Assembly: GCA_964428355.1 (NCBI GenBank)
Contig: CAYRYU010000026.1
Span: 1-64,000 of the forward strand
Length of the DNA stretch: 64,000 nucleotides
Direction of reading: 5' to 3'
DNA from: CAYRYU01 sp964428355
GTDB lineage: Bacteria > Muiribacteriota > Ozemobacteria > Ozemobacterales > Ozemobacteraceae
This document shows positions 18,796-28,330 of the stretch, piece by piece; the first letter of the stretch is position 1; each line of letters begins with the position of its first letter. The notes beneath the pieces are model-generated. The model did no database searches, was not told the origin of the DNA, and worked only from the letters and a program-made list of their open reading frames with translations. The position numbers and the translations under genes were made by a program.

Positions 18796-19068
18796 TTATA
18801 CCACTCGCCCGAACCCGCACTTGAATCCGATGTTTTCCGGTTTCCCTTGCACCGCCTCAATGGATGCAGTACCCTTCGGGACTTTTTCCATAACATGCAG
18901 TTGGTACTGGATGTCTTCAACAGGAGTTCCAAAATGGGAACACCCGACCGGTTTTCCGGTCGGTAATGTTCCCCCGTTCCTCAGGATGGGATGATTTCCC
19001 AATGCAAGCGGGGCTGCAGCTGCGAATGGAAATCCGAGAGTTTCAAATGGGATCCCCGAAAAAGGCAA
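18796..19068 (-). other. Protein-like open frame without a proper start, possible remnant
   Basis: In the 560-bp intergenic stretch between two divergent genes, the minus strand is open from 19167 to a stop at 18796. It reads as plausible protein (WHGNYWDKLPFSG, GKPVGCSHFGTPVED, PENIGFKCGFGRVV) but has no ATG; the only starts are TTGs, for example at 19068. The ending NIGFKC resembles the end of formylglycine-generating-enzyme-like domains (NIGFRC), which is weak evidence. It may be the 3' end of a lost gene. The rest of the intergenic region (19069-19307) shows only the Shine-Dalgarno of the ankyrin gene. Confidence 0.25.
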
Positions 19069-19307
19069 TTTGTCCCAGTAGTTTCCGTGCCATAAATTGT
19101 AGATGAAAGTCCCGATCGTCGGTCGTGAATAGGAGGAGAGATGGCGCGATATACCCGGGAGTGGCGATCAGGACTGGAACCTCGGGTCAGGATTCGCTTT
19201 GATTGCCATGGATTTTCGGTGCAACCGCGCGTAAAATGGATGTGGAATCATCGGGAAACTTGCACGGATTCCTTTCGTCCGGGAAATGGGCGAGCTTGGG
19301 AGGGGAG

Positions 19308-20651
19308 ATGAAGCCAGCCTCCAAACGGTTTTTTGCGAAGTGGTTGTTGGGCCCCTTGATGATCCTGTGTGGACTTTTGGTCGGGTATCTATGGTGGAAA
19401 CATGGCTTCACCATGCGGATTCTGGCGATTCCCGCCACCCCCGTTGTCATCATTTTCCTCGTTGGAATGGGAATCTGGGCAACAAAAATCGGTTGGGTCG
19501 ACGGGAAAATGGGTGACCATTTCGATTTCGGTGAGCGTTTCACCCCTCCTGTTAGCCGGTCACCGTTGCCACTCATTCCACCGATGCCTCCGAGGCACTT
19601 GGCGGAACCTGAAGTTCCAAGGGCTCCCCCGAAACCACGTGTTCCCGAAAGAGTGGAACCAGCCCCAGGGAACCCGGAAATGGCGGCCATGGCCACAAAG
19701 AGGGAACCGTCCCCACCAGCCAAGCCTCGATCCAGCAAGAGGGTCGACAAAGCCACGGCTGAACGTTTTCGGAGTGCCATCTATGGAAGGGACCTGGAAA
19801 TGGTGAAAATCATGCTTGCGGAAGGAGTGGATCCGAACTTCCAGGAGAAGGACCGGAACTCCTTCCTCAACTCCGCTGTTTGTGCGGGATCGACCGACAT
19901 CGCTCGTTGTCTCCTGGAGGCGGGCGCTCATGCTGAAGGTGATGACCCTGAGAAGATAACCCCATTTGGGGAAGCCGTTTCCAGGGGGAATGCGGAAATC
20001 ATGAGGTTGCTGATGGCTTTTGGCGTGACTCTCGACCGAAACGACTGGAACAATGTTCTGGCAAGAGCCACTGAGAACGATCATCTCGAGGTGGTCGACC
20101 TTGCGATCGAGTACCGGGCTGATCCGTCGACCATTATCCGCGATTACGAACGTGGCGACCATAGCATTCTTGAGATGGCGATCTTCCACCGGAATCCCAT
20201 TATCCTCCAACGCTTTATGGATCTGCATTCCCGAAGGCCAGTCTTCTCGTCGACGGCTTTGCAACGCCGCCTTTCCCAAGTGGTGGCAGACAATCGTCCC
20301 GAACTTGTTCCCCCGTTCCTCGGGCTCGGTCTGGATCTCGATTCGATCCGCCTCTACGAGGGGCATACCCTTCTTTCCCTGGCCCAGATGAAGGGTTTTG
20401 CCATGGTGGAAAAGCTTCTCCGGGACGCCGGGATGAAACGGGATTTGGCATTTTTCGAGCTGATGAGGAATTTCTTCAGGGCAGTTTTCGAACAAGACGG
20501 AGAGCGGATCCGTTCTCTTGCCGCTTCCGGGGCCGATCTCCAGTGGGAGGACGGAAACCGTCGCACTCCCCTCCTTGCCGCAATGGTCTTTAACCGTCCC
20601 AGGTCTGAAAAGATCCTGCGCGAGCTGGGGGCCAGGGAGCCAGGTTCATAA
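19308..20651 (+). CDS. Membrane-anchored ankyrin-repeat protein
   Basis: 447 aa from the ATG at 19308, behind GGGAGGGGAG. Two hydrophobic helices near the N-terminus (WLLGPLMILCGLLVGYLWW and TPVVIIFLVGMGIWA), then a proline-rich linker, then about residues 150-440 of ankyrin-type helices (EMVKIMLAEGVDPNFQEKD, DIARCLLEAGAHAEGDD, EIMRLLMAFGVTLDRND). The repeats are presumably cytoplasmic if both helices span the membrane. It is a likely protein-interaction scaffold; no partner is indicated. It stands alone, with a dead transposase fragment downstream. Confidence 0.8.
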   Translation: MKPASKRFFAKWLLGPLMILCGLLVGYLWWKHGFTMRILAIPATPVVIIFLVGMGIWATKIGWVDGKMGDHFDFGERFTPPVSRSPLPLIPPMPPRHLAEPEVPRAPPKPRVPERVEPAPGNPEMAAMATKREPSPPAKPRSSKRVDKATAERFRSAIYGRDLEMVKIMLAEGVDPNFQEKDRNSFLNSAVCAGSTDIARCLLEAGAHAEGDDPEKITPFGEAVSRGNAEIMRLLMAFGVTLDRNDWNNVLARATENDHLEVVDLAIEYRADPSTIIRDYERGDHSILEMAIFHRNPIILQRFMDLHSRRPVFSSTALQRRLSQVVADNRPELVPPFLGLGLDLDSIRLYEGHTLLSLAQMKGFAMVEKLLRDAGMKRDLAFFELMRNFFRAVFEQDGERIRSLAASGADLQWEDGNRRTPLLAAMVFNRPRSEKILRELGAREPGS

Positions 20652-20777
20652 TGTTTGTCTCCAACAGAGAACTTCGAAAGGGGAACCGTTTGAAAACCTA
20701 TCGTCCAAAACGTTTGGCGGCTTCCGGGCCCGATTGATCGCCCGCGACGACATGCTGGGTTTCATTTCCACCCTCTC

Positions 20778-21005
20778 TGGTGTCCTCCCGTCATTCTCCA
20801 TTCATTCAAAGGTGAAGAAGATTACTACTGGTGGAATGAGCTCATGCGGGTGGTGGGTTACCCGAGATTTCGAAATAGAAAGAACCGGGTGGAGCCAAGG
20901 GTACGGAAACGGCGGTCAGAGAATTTCCAGCTTCTCATGGGAGACCGGCATGAATACTTGGAAATCCACCATCGGAACCGGTATAAAAAGCCTTCCTTGT
21001 CTTAG
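20778..21005 (+). pseudogene. C-terminal remnant of an IS4-family transposase
   Basis: Frame starting about 20778 with no start codon and ending at the TAG 21003-21005. It reads YYWWNELMRVVGYPRF, then RKNRVEPRVRKRRSENFQLL, then HEYLEIHHRNRYKKPSLS. The pattern R-x-E-P-R-x-x-K-R-R-x-x-N-(F/Y) near the end is characteristic of IS4-type DDE transposases. The catalytic part is missing, so only the last 75 or so codons survive. An inverted repeat lies just downstream and may be the old insertion-sequence end. The 550 bp between the ankyrin and HEAT genes contain nothing else that I can recognise. Confidence 0.6.
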
Positions 21006-21013
21006 CACCATTC

Positions 21014-21061
21014 GGGACACACGACCAGTTTTCAAGAGTTTTCTAATCGGTCGTGTGTCCC
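21014..21061. repeat. 13-bp perfect inverted repeat beside IS remnant
   Basis: GGGACACACGACC (21014-21026) is repeated inverted at 21049-21061 with a 22-bp spacer. No T-run follows, so it is not an obvious terminator. It may be a terminal inverted repeat of the IS4-like element or a hybrid of two ends. Confidence 0.7.
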
Positions 21062-21204
21062 CAATTTCCCAGGATGGGGAGGCATTTCGGGGTCTGTTGC
21101 CAAGGGGAGCGGAAAAGGGTAGATTTTCCTGGGAAGGCATACCCGGGGGATCGGGCGGCTTTCTCTGACGGATGGTGAAGCTTCCGTCTTTTCGGGAGGA
21201 AACG

Positions 21205-23523
21205 ATGAAGGAAGGCCCCGCCGATTCGAGGCAGCTAATCCAGGATCTGGACGCTCCGCTCCGGTCCTTCAGGCTTTTCGCGATCGAGACTGCACTCCAC
21301 CAGGGCTCGGGAAAGGAGTTGGCGGAAGCTCTCGCCCGCCGAAAAGAGTCCGAGAAAGACGAGGAATGTCTCCTCCTCCTTTCCCATGCCATCGCTGCCG
21401 TCCTTTCCCGCACTCCATCACCCGGCCAACCTTCAGTATCAATGGATTCGGGGCCGACTCCCGGCTCGACTGCGGCAACAGTGGATGCTGCCCCGTCCTC
21501 CTTCCCGGATCTGTTCAGAGGAACAGGAACTCAGGGCAGGTTGGCCCTGTTGAGTCATATTCCCGAAACCCGATGCCGCGAACTCGCCACCCTCGTCCTG
21601 CCGCTGATCAAAGAGGAATCCGACCCGGTCGTTCTGGGAAGGCTTCTTCGCGTTTTCGGCCCATCCGCCAATCCCGAGTTCATTCCCGTTCTTTCCGGCC
21701 TCCTCTCCCATCCGTTCCTTTCGATCCGGATGGCGGCACTGGAGATCCTGGTCCGGATAGCCCCCACCCAGCTCGAAAAGGGCCTTCCCCGGTTCCTTCT
21801 CAGCGAAGAACCACGGATCCGTCTCCTCGCAATCCAGGGGCTCTGCGCGATCGACCCCGAGGAGGCGGTCCTTCATTTCGACCGCCTCCTTATGGGCACT
21901 GAGCGAAGGGTCAGGGAGTTCGCGCTCAAGAACGCCTTCTTCCTTCCCTCCGACCGCATCAAACCCGTTCTTGTCAAGTTTCTTTCGGCCGAAAAAGACC
22001 TGGAGCTCGTCGAACAGGCAGGAATACTGCTGCTGATCAACCCTGACCCCGAAATCCCCTTCCTTCTGACCTGTTCCTCCATCGATTCGCCCAGGGAAAA
22101 GGCCGATCTCCTTGAAAGGCTTTCCGACAAGGCGGTGGATGCGCTCGAGGCCTCGGGACAACTCGGTGCGGACCGGAAAACCTTCCAGGAAAGGCTTTCT
22201 GGTGCCCGTCAGCGGGTCGCGGAAGCCAACCGGCTTCGCGATCAGGCGTTTTCAACCATCCTTGGGGGAGGAAAGGCGGGTATCCCTTCGGACAGGGACC
22301 ACCGTGCTGCCCCCGAAACTCAGGAACAGAAAGCGCCCGCGGTATCGGAACCTCCTTCTTCCGCCGAATGGGCATCGCTCTCCCCCGATGAGCAGGCCCG
22401 CCGGCTCGCGCTGCTGACAGAACACGATCTCCCCAAAGCCCGCGACCTCCTGGCAGGGTTCCTGTATGAAAAGAGCCCGACTCCTGACCTCACCGCGGTT
22501 TTCCTCCGCACCGCCTCGAGGCTGGGGTTGGCTTTTCCCTCTGACCGGGCCGAAGCGCTCCTTCGGCATCCGGATGAAAAGGTCGTATCGGCGGCTCTCG
22601 AATTTCTCGGACATTGCGATCCAGACCGGTTTTTTCCGAGGCTGGGGCAGTTTCTGAACTCGGGAAGTCAGATCATCAAGCTGACGGCGATCAAGATCCT
22701 GAAGAGGTTCGATCCCGGAGAAGCCGTATCCCGCCTTGGAGCGATGCTTTCTCAGCGTGACCCCGCCCAGCGGCGGCTGACGATGGCCTGCCTGATGGTA
22801 ATGGATTTCCCCCTCATACGCGAGCATCTCCTGGGTGTCCTTCGTTCCACCAGCGATCCCGAGCTGCTCCAGATGGGCCTCTGGCTTTTCCAGACAAATC
22901 CCGACACGGGAAACCTGTACCATCTTTTCACACTCGAACAGGACCTGTTGGGAAGTTTCGCTGACCAGGTGAAGGAGATAAGGGTCCAGACCGGACGGAA
23001 CCTTCTCGAGATGGGCATCCTGACGCCCCAAGCCCTGAAAAACATCGAGGATTCGCTTCCGAAAAAGTATTCCGAGGAACAGGCCCGGCGGAGAGCATCC
23101 AAACCCTATTCCGTCAGCACCCTCCACCCCGCCGACGGGGGGGAGGCTTTCCTGAAACCCTGGCATCTGGCTGCCGTTATTGGAATCGGGTTCCTTTTGT
23201 TGGTCAACCTGGTCACCTTTCTGGGTGGAAGCGGCCCCCTTCCTTCTGATGAGACCGATTCCAATATCGGAAGCGCAACTCCGGGAGCAACCGTTGCCGT
23301 TACCGAGCATGCCATCGGAATGGTACTCCCCGAGCAGGGCACTGGAGGCGCTTTCCGCATCAAGACGGAGATGGGAGAAGTCATCCAGTTGCTGACTCCG
23401 GGACCACTTGCAAAACATCTCAAGCCGGGTGCAAGGGTGAGCGTCGAGTTCGTCCCCGTCCGGCGGACCCGGAAAGGCGTCCTCGTTGCCCAGCCCCGTT
23501 CCGTCGTGATCCGAAAAGAGTAG
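21205..23523 (+). CDS. HEAT-repeat protein with C-terminal membrane anchor
   Basis: 772 aa from the ATG at 21205, preceded by GGGAGGAAACG. Most of the protein is made of helical HEAT-like repeats with the spacing of that family (VLGRLLRVFGPSANPEFIPVL, FLSIRMAALEILVRIAP, PRIRLLAIQGLCAIDPEEA, IIKLTAIKILKRFDPGEA). A single membrane helix (AAVIGIGFLLLVNLVTFLGG) lies near residue 660, followed by about 100 residues with a beta-like fold (GGAFRIKTEMGEVIQLL, ARVSVEFVPVRR). It is probably a membrane-tethered scaffold with its HEAT part on the cytoplasmic side; function unknown. Confidence 0.78.
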   Translation: MKEGPADSRQLIQDLDAPLRSFRLFAIETALHQGSGKELAEALARRKESEKDEECLLLLSHAIAAVLSRTPSPGQPSVSMDSGPTPGSTAATVDAAPSSFPDLFRGTGTQGRLALLSHIPETRCRELATLVLPLIKEESDPVVLGRLLRVFGPSANPEFIPVLSGLLSHPFLSIRMAALEILVRIAPTQLEKGLPRFLLSEEPRIRLLAIQGLCAIDPEEAVLHFDRLLMGTERRVREFALKNAFFLPSDRIKPVLVKFLSAEKDLELVEQAGILLLINPDPEIPFLLTCSSIDSPREKADLLERLSDKAVDALEASGQLGADRKTFQERLSGARQRVAEANRLRDQAFSTILGGGKAGIPSDRDHRAAPETQEQKAPAVSEPPSSAEWASLSPDEQARRLALLTEHDLPKARDLLAGFLYEKSPTPDLTAVFLRTASRLGLAFPSDRAEALLRHPDEKVVSAALEFLGHCDPDRFFPRLGQFLNSGSQIIKLTAIKILKRFDPGEAVSRLGAMLSQRDPAQRRLTMACLMVMDFPLIREHLLGVLRSTSDPELLQMGLWLFQTNPDTGNLYHLFTLEQDLLGSFADQVKEIRVQTGRNLLEMGILTPQALKNIEDSLPKKYSEEQARRRASKPYSVSTLHPADGGEAFLKPWHLAAVIGIGFLLLVNLVTFLGGSGPLPSDETDSNIGSATPGATVAVTEHAIGMVLPEQGTGGAFRIKTEMGEVIQLLTPGPLAKHLKPGARVSVEFVPVRRTRKGVLVAQPRSVVIRKE

Positions 23524-23549
23524 CAGAAAGCTTTCACCCACCCTGGGTT

Positions 23550-23681
23550 CACCACAAAGACACGAAGTTCACGAAGGCCACAAAGGTGGTGAAGGGTTTT
23601 GAAATGGCCCAGTTGCCCCCGTTTCCCGGGTTGCCCACGTTCTTCTTCGTGAACTTCGTGTCCTCGGTGTCTTTGTGGTGA
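23550..23681. repeat. Long imperfect palindrome, REP-like intergenic element
   Basis: The left arm begins CACCACAAAGACACGAAG and the right arm ends with its reverse complement, CTTCGTG...TCTTTGTGGTG; the arms share nearly 30 bp with a short extra block in the right arm. The middle holds a second small symmetry (GTTGCCC, CCCGGGTTGCCCAC). It sits between two convergent genes, where such palindromes act as terminators or mRNA stabilisers. Similar CACCACAAAGACACGAAG elements are common intergenic repeats in several phyla (general knowledge). Confidence 0.75.
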
Positions 23682-23727
23682 TCTCCCGCGGGGAGAGGGA
23701 ACGGTCACGAACGGTGAAGCCCGCCGT

Positions 23728-24360
23728 TCAGTATTTCTCCTCGCTGAATTCCCCCGGAGTCCGCCATCTGGGATCGAGATTCGATTCCCGGGCCTGCCTG
23801 ATCGAAACAACGAGCTTCTGATGATGTGACTGCGGGACCTGGCTCCCGGAAGGGATTATGCTGACCTTTACCTCCAGTTCGACCAGAGAGGTGAAGGTGG
23901 AAACGGCCTTGATTTCCAACATGTCGACCTCGCTGCAAAGGAGACGCCGGCTGCCGCTCGCGTCGTTCCTTTCGATGGTCCTCCTGGAAGGGTCGAACAG
24001 GTATTCCACCCGCTTGTAGGCGACTTCTTTCTTCGGTCCGGGAAGCGCTTCGGGAACCAGCATCGTGCAGCCCCCCGAAGCGAGGGCCTGGAAAGAGCGC
24101 TCCACCGCGAACCGGTTTTCCCCGAGGGCTGTCACAACCGCAAAGGAGGTGGAGATGTCCCGTTCCATGGAACGGAGGATGATCTCCACCATGTCTTTCG
24201 CCTGGCCCCGGGCGGTACTGAGCGAAGTGGTTTGTCTTGCGGAGGAAAGGATCCAATAGAGGCTTCCGCTCAGGACTCCGAGAATCACGAGTGAGACGAG
24301 AACCTCCGCGATCGTGAATCCCGTCGATGCCCTGGCTCCAGGCTGCTTTCGCGATTTCAC
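23728..24360 (-). CDS. GspJ-like minor pseudopilin
   Basis: 210 aa. Short basic leader, then the prepilin motif GFTIAEVLVSLVILGVL at residues 14-30 with Glu at +5, cleaved by a PilD-type peptidase after Gly. The remainder is a globular domain of the size expected for GspJ (SMERDISTSFAVV, YLFDPSRRTIER). It ends the minus-strand pseudopilin operon and overlaps the GspI-like gene by 4 bp (ATGA). Likely part of a pseudopilus tip together with the GspI- and GspK-like proteins. Confidence 0.8.
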   Translation of the reverse strand: MKSRKQPGARASTGFTIAEVLVSLVILGVLSGSLYWILSSARQTTSLSTARGQAKDMVEIILRSMERDISTSFAVVTALGENRFAVERSFQALASGGCTMLVPEALPGPKKEVAYKRVEYLFDPSRRTIERNDASGSRRLLCSEVDMLEIKAVSTFTSLVELEVKVSIIPSGSQVPQSHHQKLVVSIRQARESNLDPRWRTPGEFSEEKY

Positions 24361-24842
24361 GGCCGGACCACCAGAAACATCATTGTCTCCGTGCTCTTGG
24401 CAAGACCTGCGTTGCCGGGGCGGGTCCAGGAGACGAAGGCCTCCACTCCGATCGCGTTCTTCGTCCCTTCGGCGAAACGGAATATCGCCCCCATCTCGAA
24501 ATCCTTGTAGCCCCGCTGGATGGAAACCACCCCAGATGCAGTCAGGTTCAGCCCCCGCCGGTTGAGTTCCGCCCCGTCGTATGCCTGGTAGACGATCGAA
24601 TCGACCGGAACGAGTTTGACGAGCCGGTTGAAATCCTGACTGAGGATCTCATGATGGAAGGACTCCAGGATCTTTCGGGCCATCGCGATCTTGGTGGCCT
24701 CGATCTCCTGGGCCGCGCCCTGGATCAGATGACGGTAGATCGGAACGGCGGCGAGAACGAAGATCACGACGGAAATCAGGATCTCGAGAAGGGTGAACCC
24801 CTCCCGACCCCGGAATCCCCATTTTGCCTCACTGTTTGACAT
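24357..24842 (-). CDS. GspI-like minor pseudopilin
   Basis: 161 aa. Leader, then the prepilin motif GFTLLEILISVVIFVLAAVPIY with Glu +5. The protein is short, with conserved-looking AMARKILESFHHEIL after the helix, which is how GspI/PilV-like proteins pack. It lies between the GspK/PilX-like gene (14-bp overlap) and the GspJ-like gene (4-bp overlap), so the three must be co-translated. Confidence 0.8.
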   Translation of the reverse strand: MSNSEAKWGFRGREGFTLLEILISVVIFVLAAVPIYRHLIQGAAQEIEATKIAMARKILESFHHEILSQDFNRLVKLVPVDSIVYQAYDGAELNRRGLNLTASGVVSIQRGYKDFEMGAIFRFAEGTKNAIGVEAFVSWTRPGNAGLAKSTETMMFLVVRP

Positions 24843-27513
24843 ATTGGAGGTTCAACCACCTTTTCCCCAGGGAAGCATGATACCGCCTTGGCTCGAACTT
24901 GCCAACGTCCCTCATGACGGACAGGGGAGTGATCCTGCAGGCGGCGGCATTGAAATAGACCTCGACACTGTTGATGAAGGAACGGTTGAACTGGTTGATG
25001 ACCAGGTTGCCGTCAATGACCAACGGGTTCCCCGCGGGGTTCGTCAGCGTGGCGTTCGAGAAACAGGCCGCCTCGATCCGGGTACAAGGCTTCCTGACCA
25101 TGATGCTTCCCGCACGGGCCATCAACGTGAAAACCACATCCCCCGGCCGACTGCCGGGAGTCCCTGGATCCTTGTCCTGACGCATGATGTCGGTCTGCAC
25201 GAAGATGTTGCCCTTCGCGACGAGAATTCCCTTCCCCTTTACCTTCCAGGGCTTTCCGGCCTTGTCGGCGGTGATCCGCAGGCTTCCCTTGATGTAGGTC
25301 ACCCCGGTGCAATCGAACACCCCCTTGTCGGACCTCCCGCCTTCTTCGATGGGGCGGCCCACGTCCCGCCAGAAGTCCTCCTCGTTCTCGTAATAATGGG
25401 TCGCCTTTTTCGCATACTGAAGGATGCTATAGACGTTCTCGGGCATGTTCCGGAACTCGTAGGGAGACCATTGTCCGGTATCGCTCTTTTCGAAGGCAGG
25501 TTTTCCGACGAGCCCGAAATCGTTTTCCGGCACCCGGTACTCGATGTATGACTCGGTCAGGTCCTTCGGCGGGGGACCGGCCCCCTTGGGAAGCACTCCC
25601 ACATGAACGTTGCCGTATCGCATCTGCATAAAGGCTTCCGCACGCAATCCAAGGGGATATTCGATGTGACCATATCCGAAAAGGAGGCTCGGGGCGGCAA
25701 GGCCGTCGCACTGTTGGAGGATCTTGAGGAGGTTCTTCGTCCCTACCGGGATGAAAGGCCGGATGGAACGGTCGGTGTTGTGAAGGACGGGGAAATCGAC
25801 CTGGTGGGGCCGGTCGGGATAGGCCGTCATGTCCAACCAATTGAAGGTCGGAATCCATTGGAAGATCGGGGGATCGACCGAGTTGGGCTTGAACTTGTCC
25901 ATCGTCATCGCGTTGTATTCCGTCTGGAATGGCTCGTCCTTGGAGCCGATGAAGGTGTTTATCTTCATCATCCCATCGGAATTGACCCGGACGAGGCCTG
26001 GTACGAGGCAATTGGAGTCGGGGGCCGGAGTCCCGCCACACCCGTCGAACCCTGTCAATGCCCGGTAGTCTCCACCCGGAAGAGGACTCCCTTCCGGAAG
26101 CGGATGGACCGTGAAGGTGGCGAGGATCCCTGCCTTTTCACGTTCCGGGGGAAAACGCCACTCGATGGGTTTGCCTATCCGCGAAATATCGGCTGGATCG
26201 GGAATGGCGTTCTTGTCCTCGGGGCGTTCGAAAAGCAGGGGCGAGTTGGCCACGAAAAAGGCATACTCGGGCGCGGGCGGCTGGAGATCGGAAACCTTGA
26301 ACTCCCGGTCGGCCTGGAGAACCTTTCGGATATGGATTCCGCCCCCCCCTGTTCCGCCCTGGACAAACTCGACATGGGCGGTCAGACGGACTGTCCCGAC
26401 TTTCTCGATTACCAGGGGTTTTGCCCCGAAGGCGGTCGAACGTTCCTGGCGCAACCGCTCCACATCGATCGGAGGGGGGAACGGCGGAAGTTTGTCCCAT
26501 CCTGCCCGTATCGACTGATGGAGAACCCCTGCCCTCCATTCGACGCGGGAAAGGAAGTCCTCGATCTCACCCATGATCATCGAGCGGATCGAGGGCATCG
26601 AAACCCGCTTCCCCTTTGGGAAAGCCACGGTCTTCCGGATCTCCTCATCGATATCGAGCAGCCGCGGGTTCTCCTTCATCATCCCGGAGATGTCCAGGAA
26701 GCCCAGCGCGACGATCTTGGTGAAGATCTTGATGGCAGTCTCGGAAAGCTTGTCGAGGAATACCCGGGCCTGGGCAAAGATGGCCGCCAGGCCGACGAGA
26801 ACCACCTTGTGCTCGTCGTGAGCGGCCAGATTCGGCAGTTCGAACCTGAACCGGGCATCGCTGGAAAGGCTTTTCAGGGACCCACCGGATTCCGGAACCC
26901 GGTCAATGCCGTCGAGAAAGCGGCTGGGTTCACCCCAGGCCGGGGTCGGAGGGATGGTAATCCCCGGAATCTCGTACTTTTCGTTGAAGGCGGCGAACCC
27001 CTGTGCCTGCAGTATCTCGCAGGTAACCTTGAGGCTGGGGACGTTGGAATTCCCGCCGAGGTCGTCCACGAGATCCTTCAGGGCCATGAGAGGTTTCTTG
27101 TCGATTCCCTCGAAAACCAGAGGCGGAGGAAAGAAGGCAGGTTCGAGGCCACCGTTTCCCCGCCCAAGGGGAGAAGCCTGGGGGTTCGGCGAGGACAGCG
27201 GGGCGATGAACCGGAAGTAGGCGAAAAGCTGGGGGTCGTCCTCGGGGTTGACGTTGTCCTTCAGGTATCTTGCGACAAGTTCGACCGCGGCCTCCGCAAG
27301 CGCCTCGACCCGTTTCTCGTGGCTCATGAACCGGGTCGAAAAACGCCGCGAATGGCTCGTGCGGAAATAGCCTACCAGAAGCAAAGCCAGGAGAACGACG
27401 ATTCCCACCGTGATCACGTAGGCCGTCCCCCTTCGGTTTCCACCCTCCTGGGGACGCGAATGGGAAGGGATCGGGGGGGCGAAGTCAGCCGAAGATCCGT
27501 TTCCTGAGTGCAT
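24829..27513 (-). CDS. Large GspK/PilX-like pseudopilin-associated protein (copy 1)
   Basis: 894 aa. The N-terminus has a basic stretch and Gly followed by one hydrophobic helix (GTAYVITVGIVVLLALLLVGYF), then SHEKRVEALAEAAVELVARYL, the layout of GspK and PilX where the mature helix follows the Gly. The very long ectodomain is not like typical GspK (about 300-350 aa). Its C-terminal 150 residues look beta-solenoid-like (VTYIKGSLRITADKAG, GKGILVAKGNIFVQTD, GNPLVIDGNLVINQF). It overlaps the TPR/membrane gene upstream by 29 bp and the GspI-like gene downstream. Two paralogues lie in the window (30773 and 62487). Role: probably the tip of a dedicated pseudopilus. Confidence 0.75.
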   Translation of the reverse strand: MHSGNGSSADFAPPIPSHSRPQEGGNRRGTAYVITVGIVVLLALLLVGYFRTSHSRRFSTRFMSHEKRVEALAEAAVELVARYLKDNVNPEDDPQLFAYFRFIAPLSSPNPQASPLGRGNGGLEPAFFPPPLVFEGIDKKPLMALKDLVDDLGGNSNVPSLKVTCEILQAQGFAAFNEKYEIPGITIPPTPAWGEPSRFLDGIDRVPESGGSLKSLSSDARFRFELPNLAAHDEHKVVLVGLAAIFAQARVFLDKLSETAIKIFTKIVALGFLDISGMMKENPRLLDIDEEIRKTVAFPKGKRVSMPSIRSMIMGEIEDFLSRVEWRAGVLHQSIRAGWDKLPPFPPPIDVERLRQERSTAFGAKPLVIEKVGTVRLTAHVEFVQGGTGGGGIHIRKVLQADREFKVSDLQPPAPEYAFFVANSPLLFERPEDKNAIPDPADISRIGKPIEWRFPPEREKAGILATFTVHPLPEGSPLPGGDYRALTGFDGCGGTPAPDSNCLVPGLVRVNSDGMMKINTFIGSKDEPFQTEYNAMTMDKFKPNSVDPPIFQWIPTFNWLDMTAYPDRPHQVDFPVLHNTDRSIRPFIPVGTKNLLKILQQCDGLAAPSLLFGYGHIEYPLGLRAEAFMQMRYGNVHVGVLPKGAGPPPKDLTESYIEYRVPENDFGLVGKPAFEKSDTGQWSPYEFRNMPENVYSILQYAKKATHYYENEEDFWRDVGRPIEEGGRSDKGVFDCTGVTYIKGSLRITADKAGKPWKVKGKGILVAKGNIFVQTDIMRQDKDPGTPGSRPGDVVFTLMARAGSIMVRKPCTRIEAACFSNATLTNPAGNPLVIDGNLVINQFNRSFINSVEVYFNAAACRITPLSVMRDVGKFEPRRYHASLGKRWLNLQYVKQ

Positions 27514-28330
27514 TTATCTGCTCCTTCACGTCGGCCTCCACCAGGGGACGTTTGTCAGCCGGAACCTGCCATTTCCTCATGACCTCGTCCACGTAGGAGT
27601 TGAAAACGGTCTGGTCCTTGATCGCCTTGAGTTGGAGAGCGGCATCCCTGACCCATTCGATGCTCGTCTCCGCATCGGTTTCGTCGAAACCCATGTGAGA
27701 GAAGTCGTTGTCCTTCAACAGCATGGCCTGGGCCATCGAATATTCTATGTATGCGTCCTCGTCCTGTAGTCTGGCCGCTGCTTCCCGCATATAGTCGTAA
27801 CAATAGTATTTCGTCGTCGGAGAGGCCGCCGGATCTTCCAGAGCCTTCTTCAGCTCCCTCAGGGCGGCCTGGTAGTCCTTCGACTCGAAGGCTAGCACCG
27901 CAGCCGGCATGTTGGCGAGGGCCCGCATCCGGTAGGTTTCTTTGGTATCGGTGGCGATTTCCGGGTTCTCAAGGAAACCCGCGAACCATTCATCGGATTC
28001 CTTTTTTCCCTCCTCCCGGAAATCGCGGGCCTCCTGGGCGATGGCCAGCATCTCCTCGCTCACCACCTTCGAGGACGCCCGTGGAGCTGAGGCCACCGAA
28101 AGGGTGGATTGGGGGGAACCCCAAAAATCCGGGCTGGGAGCGTATTGGTCGGGAGAAGGGGGTGGACCAACCACGACCGGGGAAGTTGCGGGCCCTGAAT
28201 CCGTTGACGTGGACCTTTCCAACCATGGGGGCAATCTCCCGAGCAGGAGAAAAAGGAGGCAAAGGAAAAGGACCAGTATTACGACCCAGATCCACCGCTT
28301 GCTTTCCATTTCGATCTTTCCATTCTCCAT
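27485..28330 (-). CDS. Membrane-anchored helical/TPR-like protein at head of pseudopilin operon
   Basis: 281 aa with one membrane segment at about residues 13-31 (WIWVVILVLFLCLLFLLLG), a proline/serine-rich linker and a C-terminal helical region (ANMPAAVLAFESKDYQAALRELKKALEDP) with TPR character. It overlaps the GspK-like gene by 29 bp. The linker would hold the TPR part away from the membrane. It may be an assembly or inner-membrane platform factor of the pseudopilus; no direct family match. Confidence 0.7.
   Translation of the reverse strand: MENGKIEMESKRWIWVVILVLFLCLLFLLLGRLPPWLERSTSTDSGPATSPVVVGPPPSPDQYAPSPDFWGSPQSTLSVASAPRASSKVVSEEMLAIAQEARDFREEGKKESDEWFAGFLENPEIATDTKETYRMRALANMPAAVLAFESKDYQAALRELKKALEDPAASPTTKYYCYDYMREAAARLQDEDAYIEYSMAQAMLLKDNDFSHMGFDETDAETSIEWVRDAALQLKAIKDQTVFNSYVDEVMRKWQVPADKRPLVEADVKEQINALRKRIFG

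Noticed and set aside
25603..27507. Open frame of 634 codons on the plus strand
   Set aside because: Antisense shadow of the GspK/PilX-like gene on the minus strand; no signal or recognisable motif.
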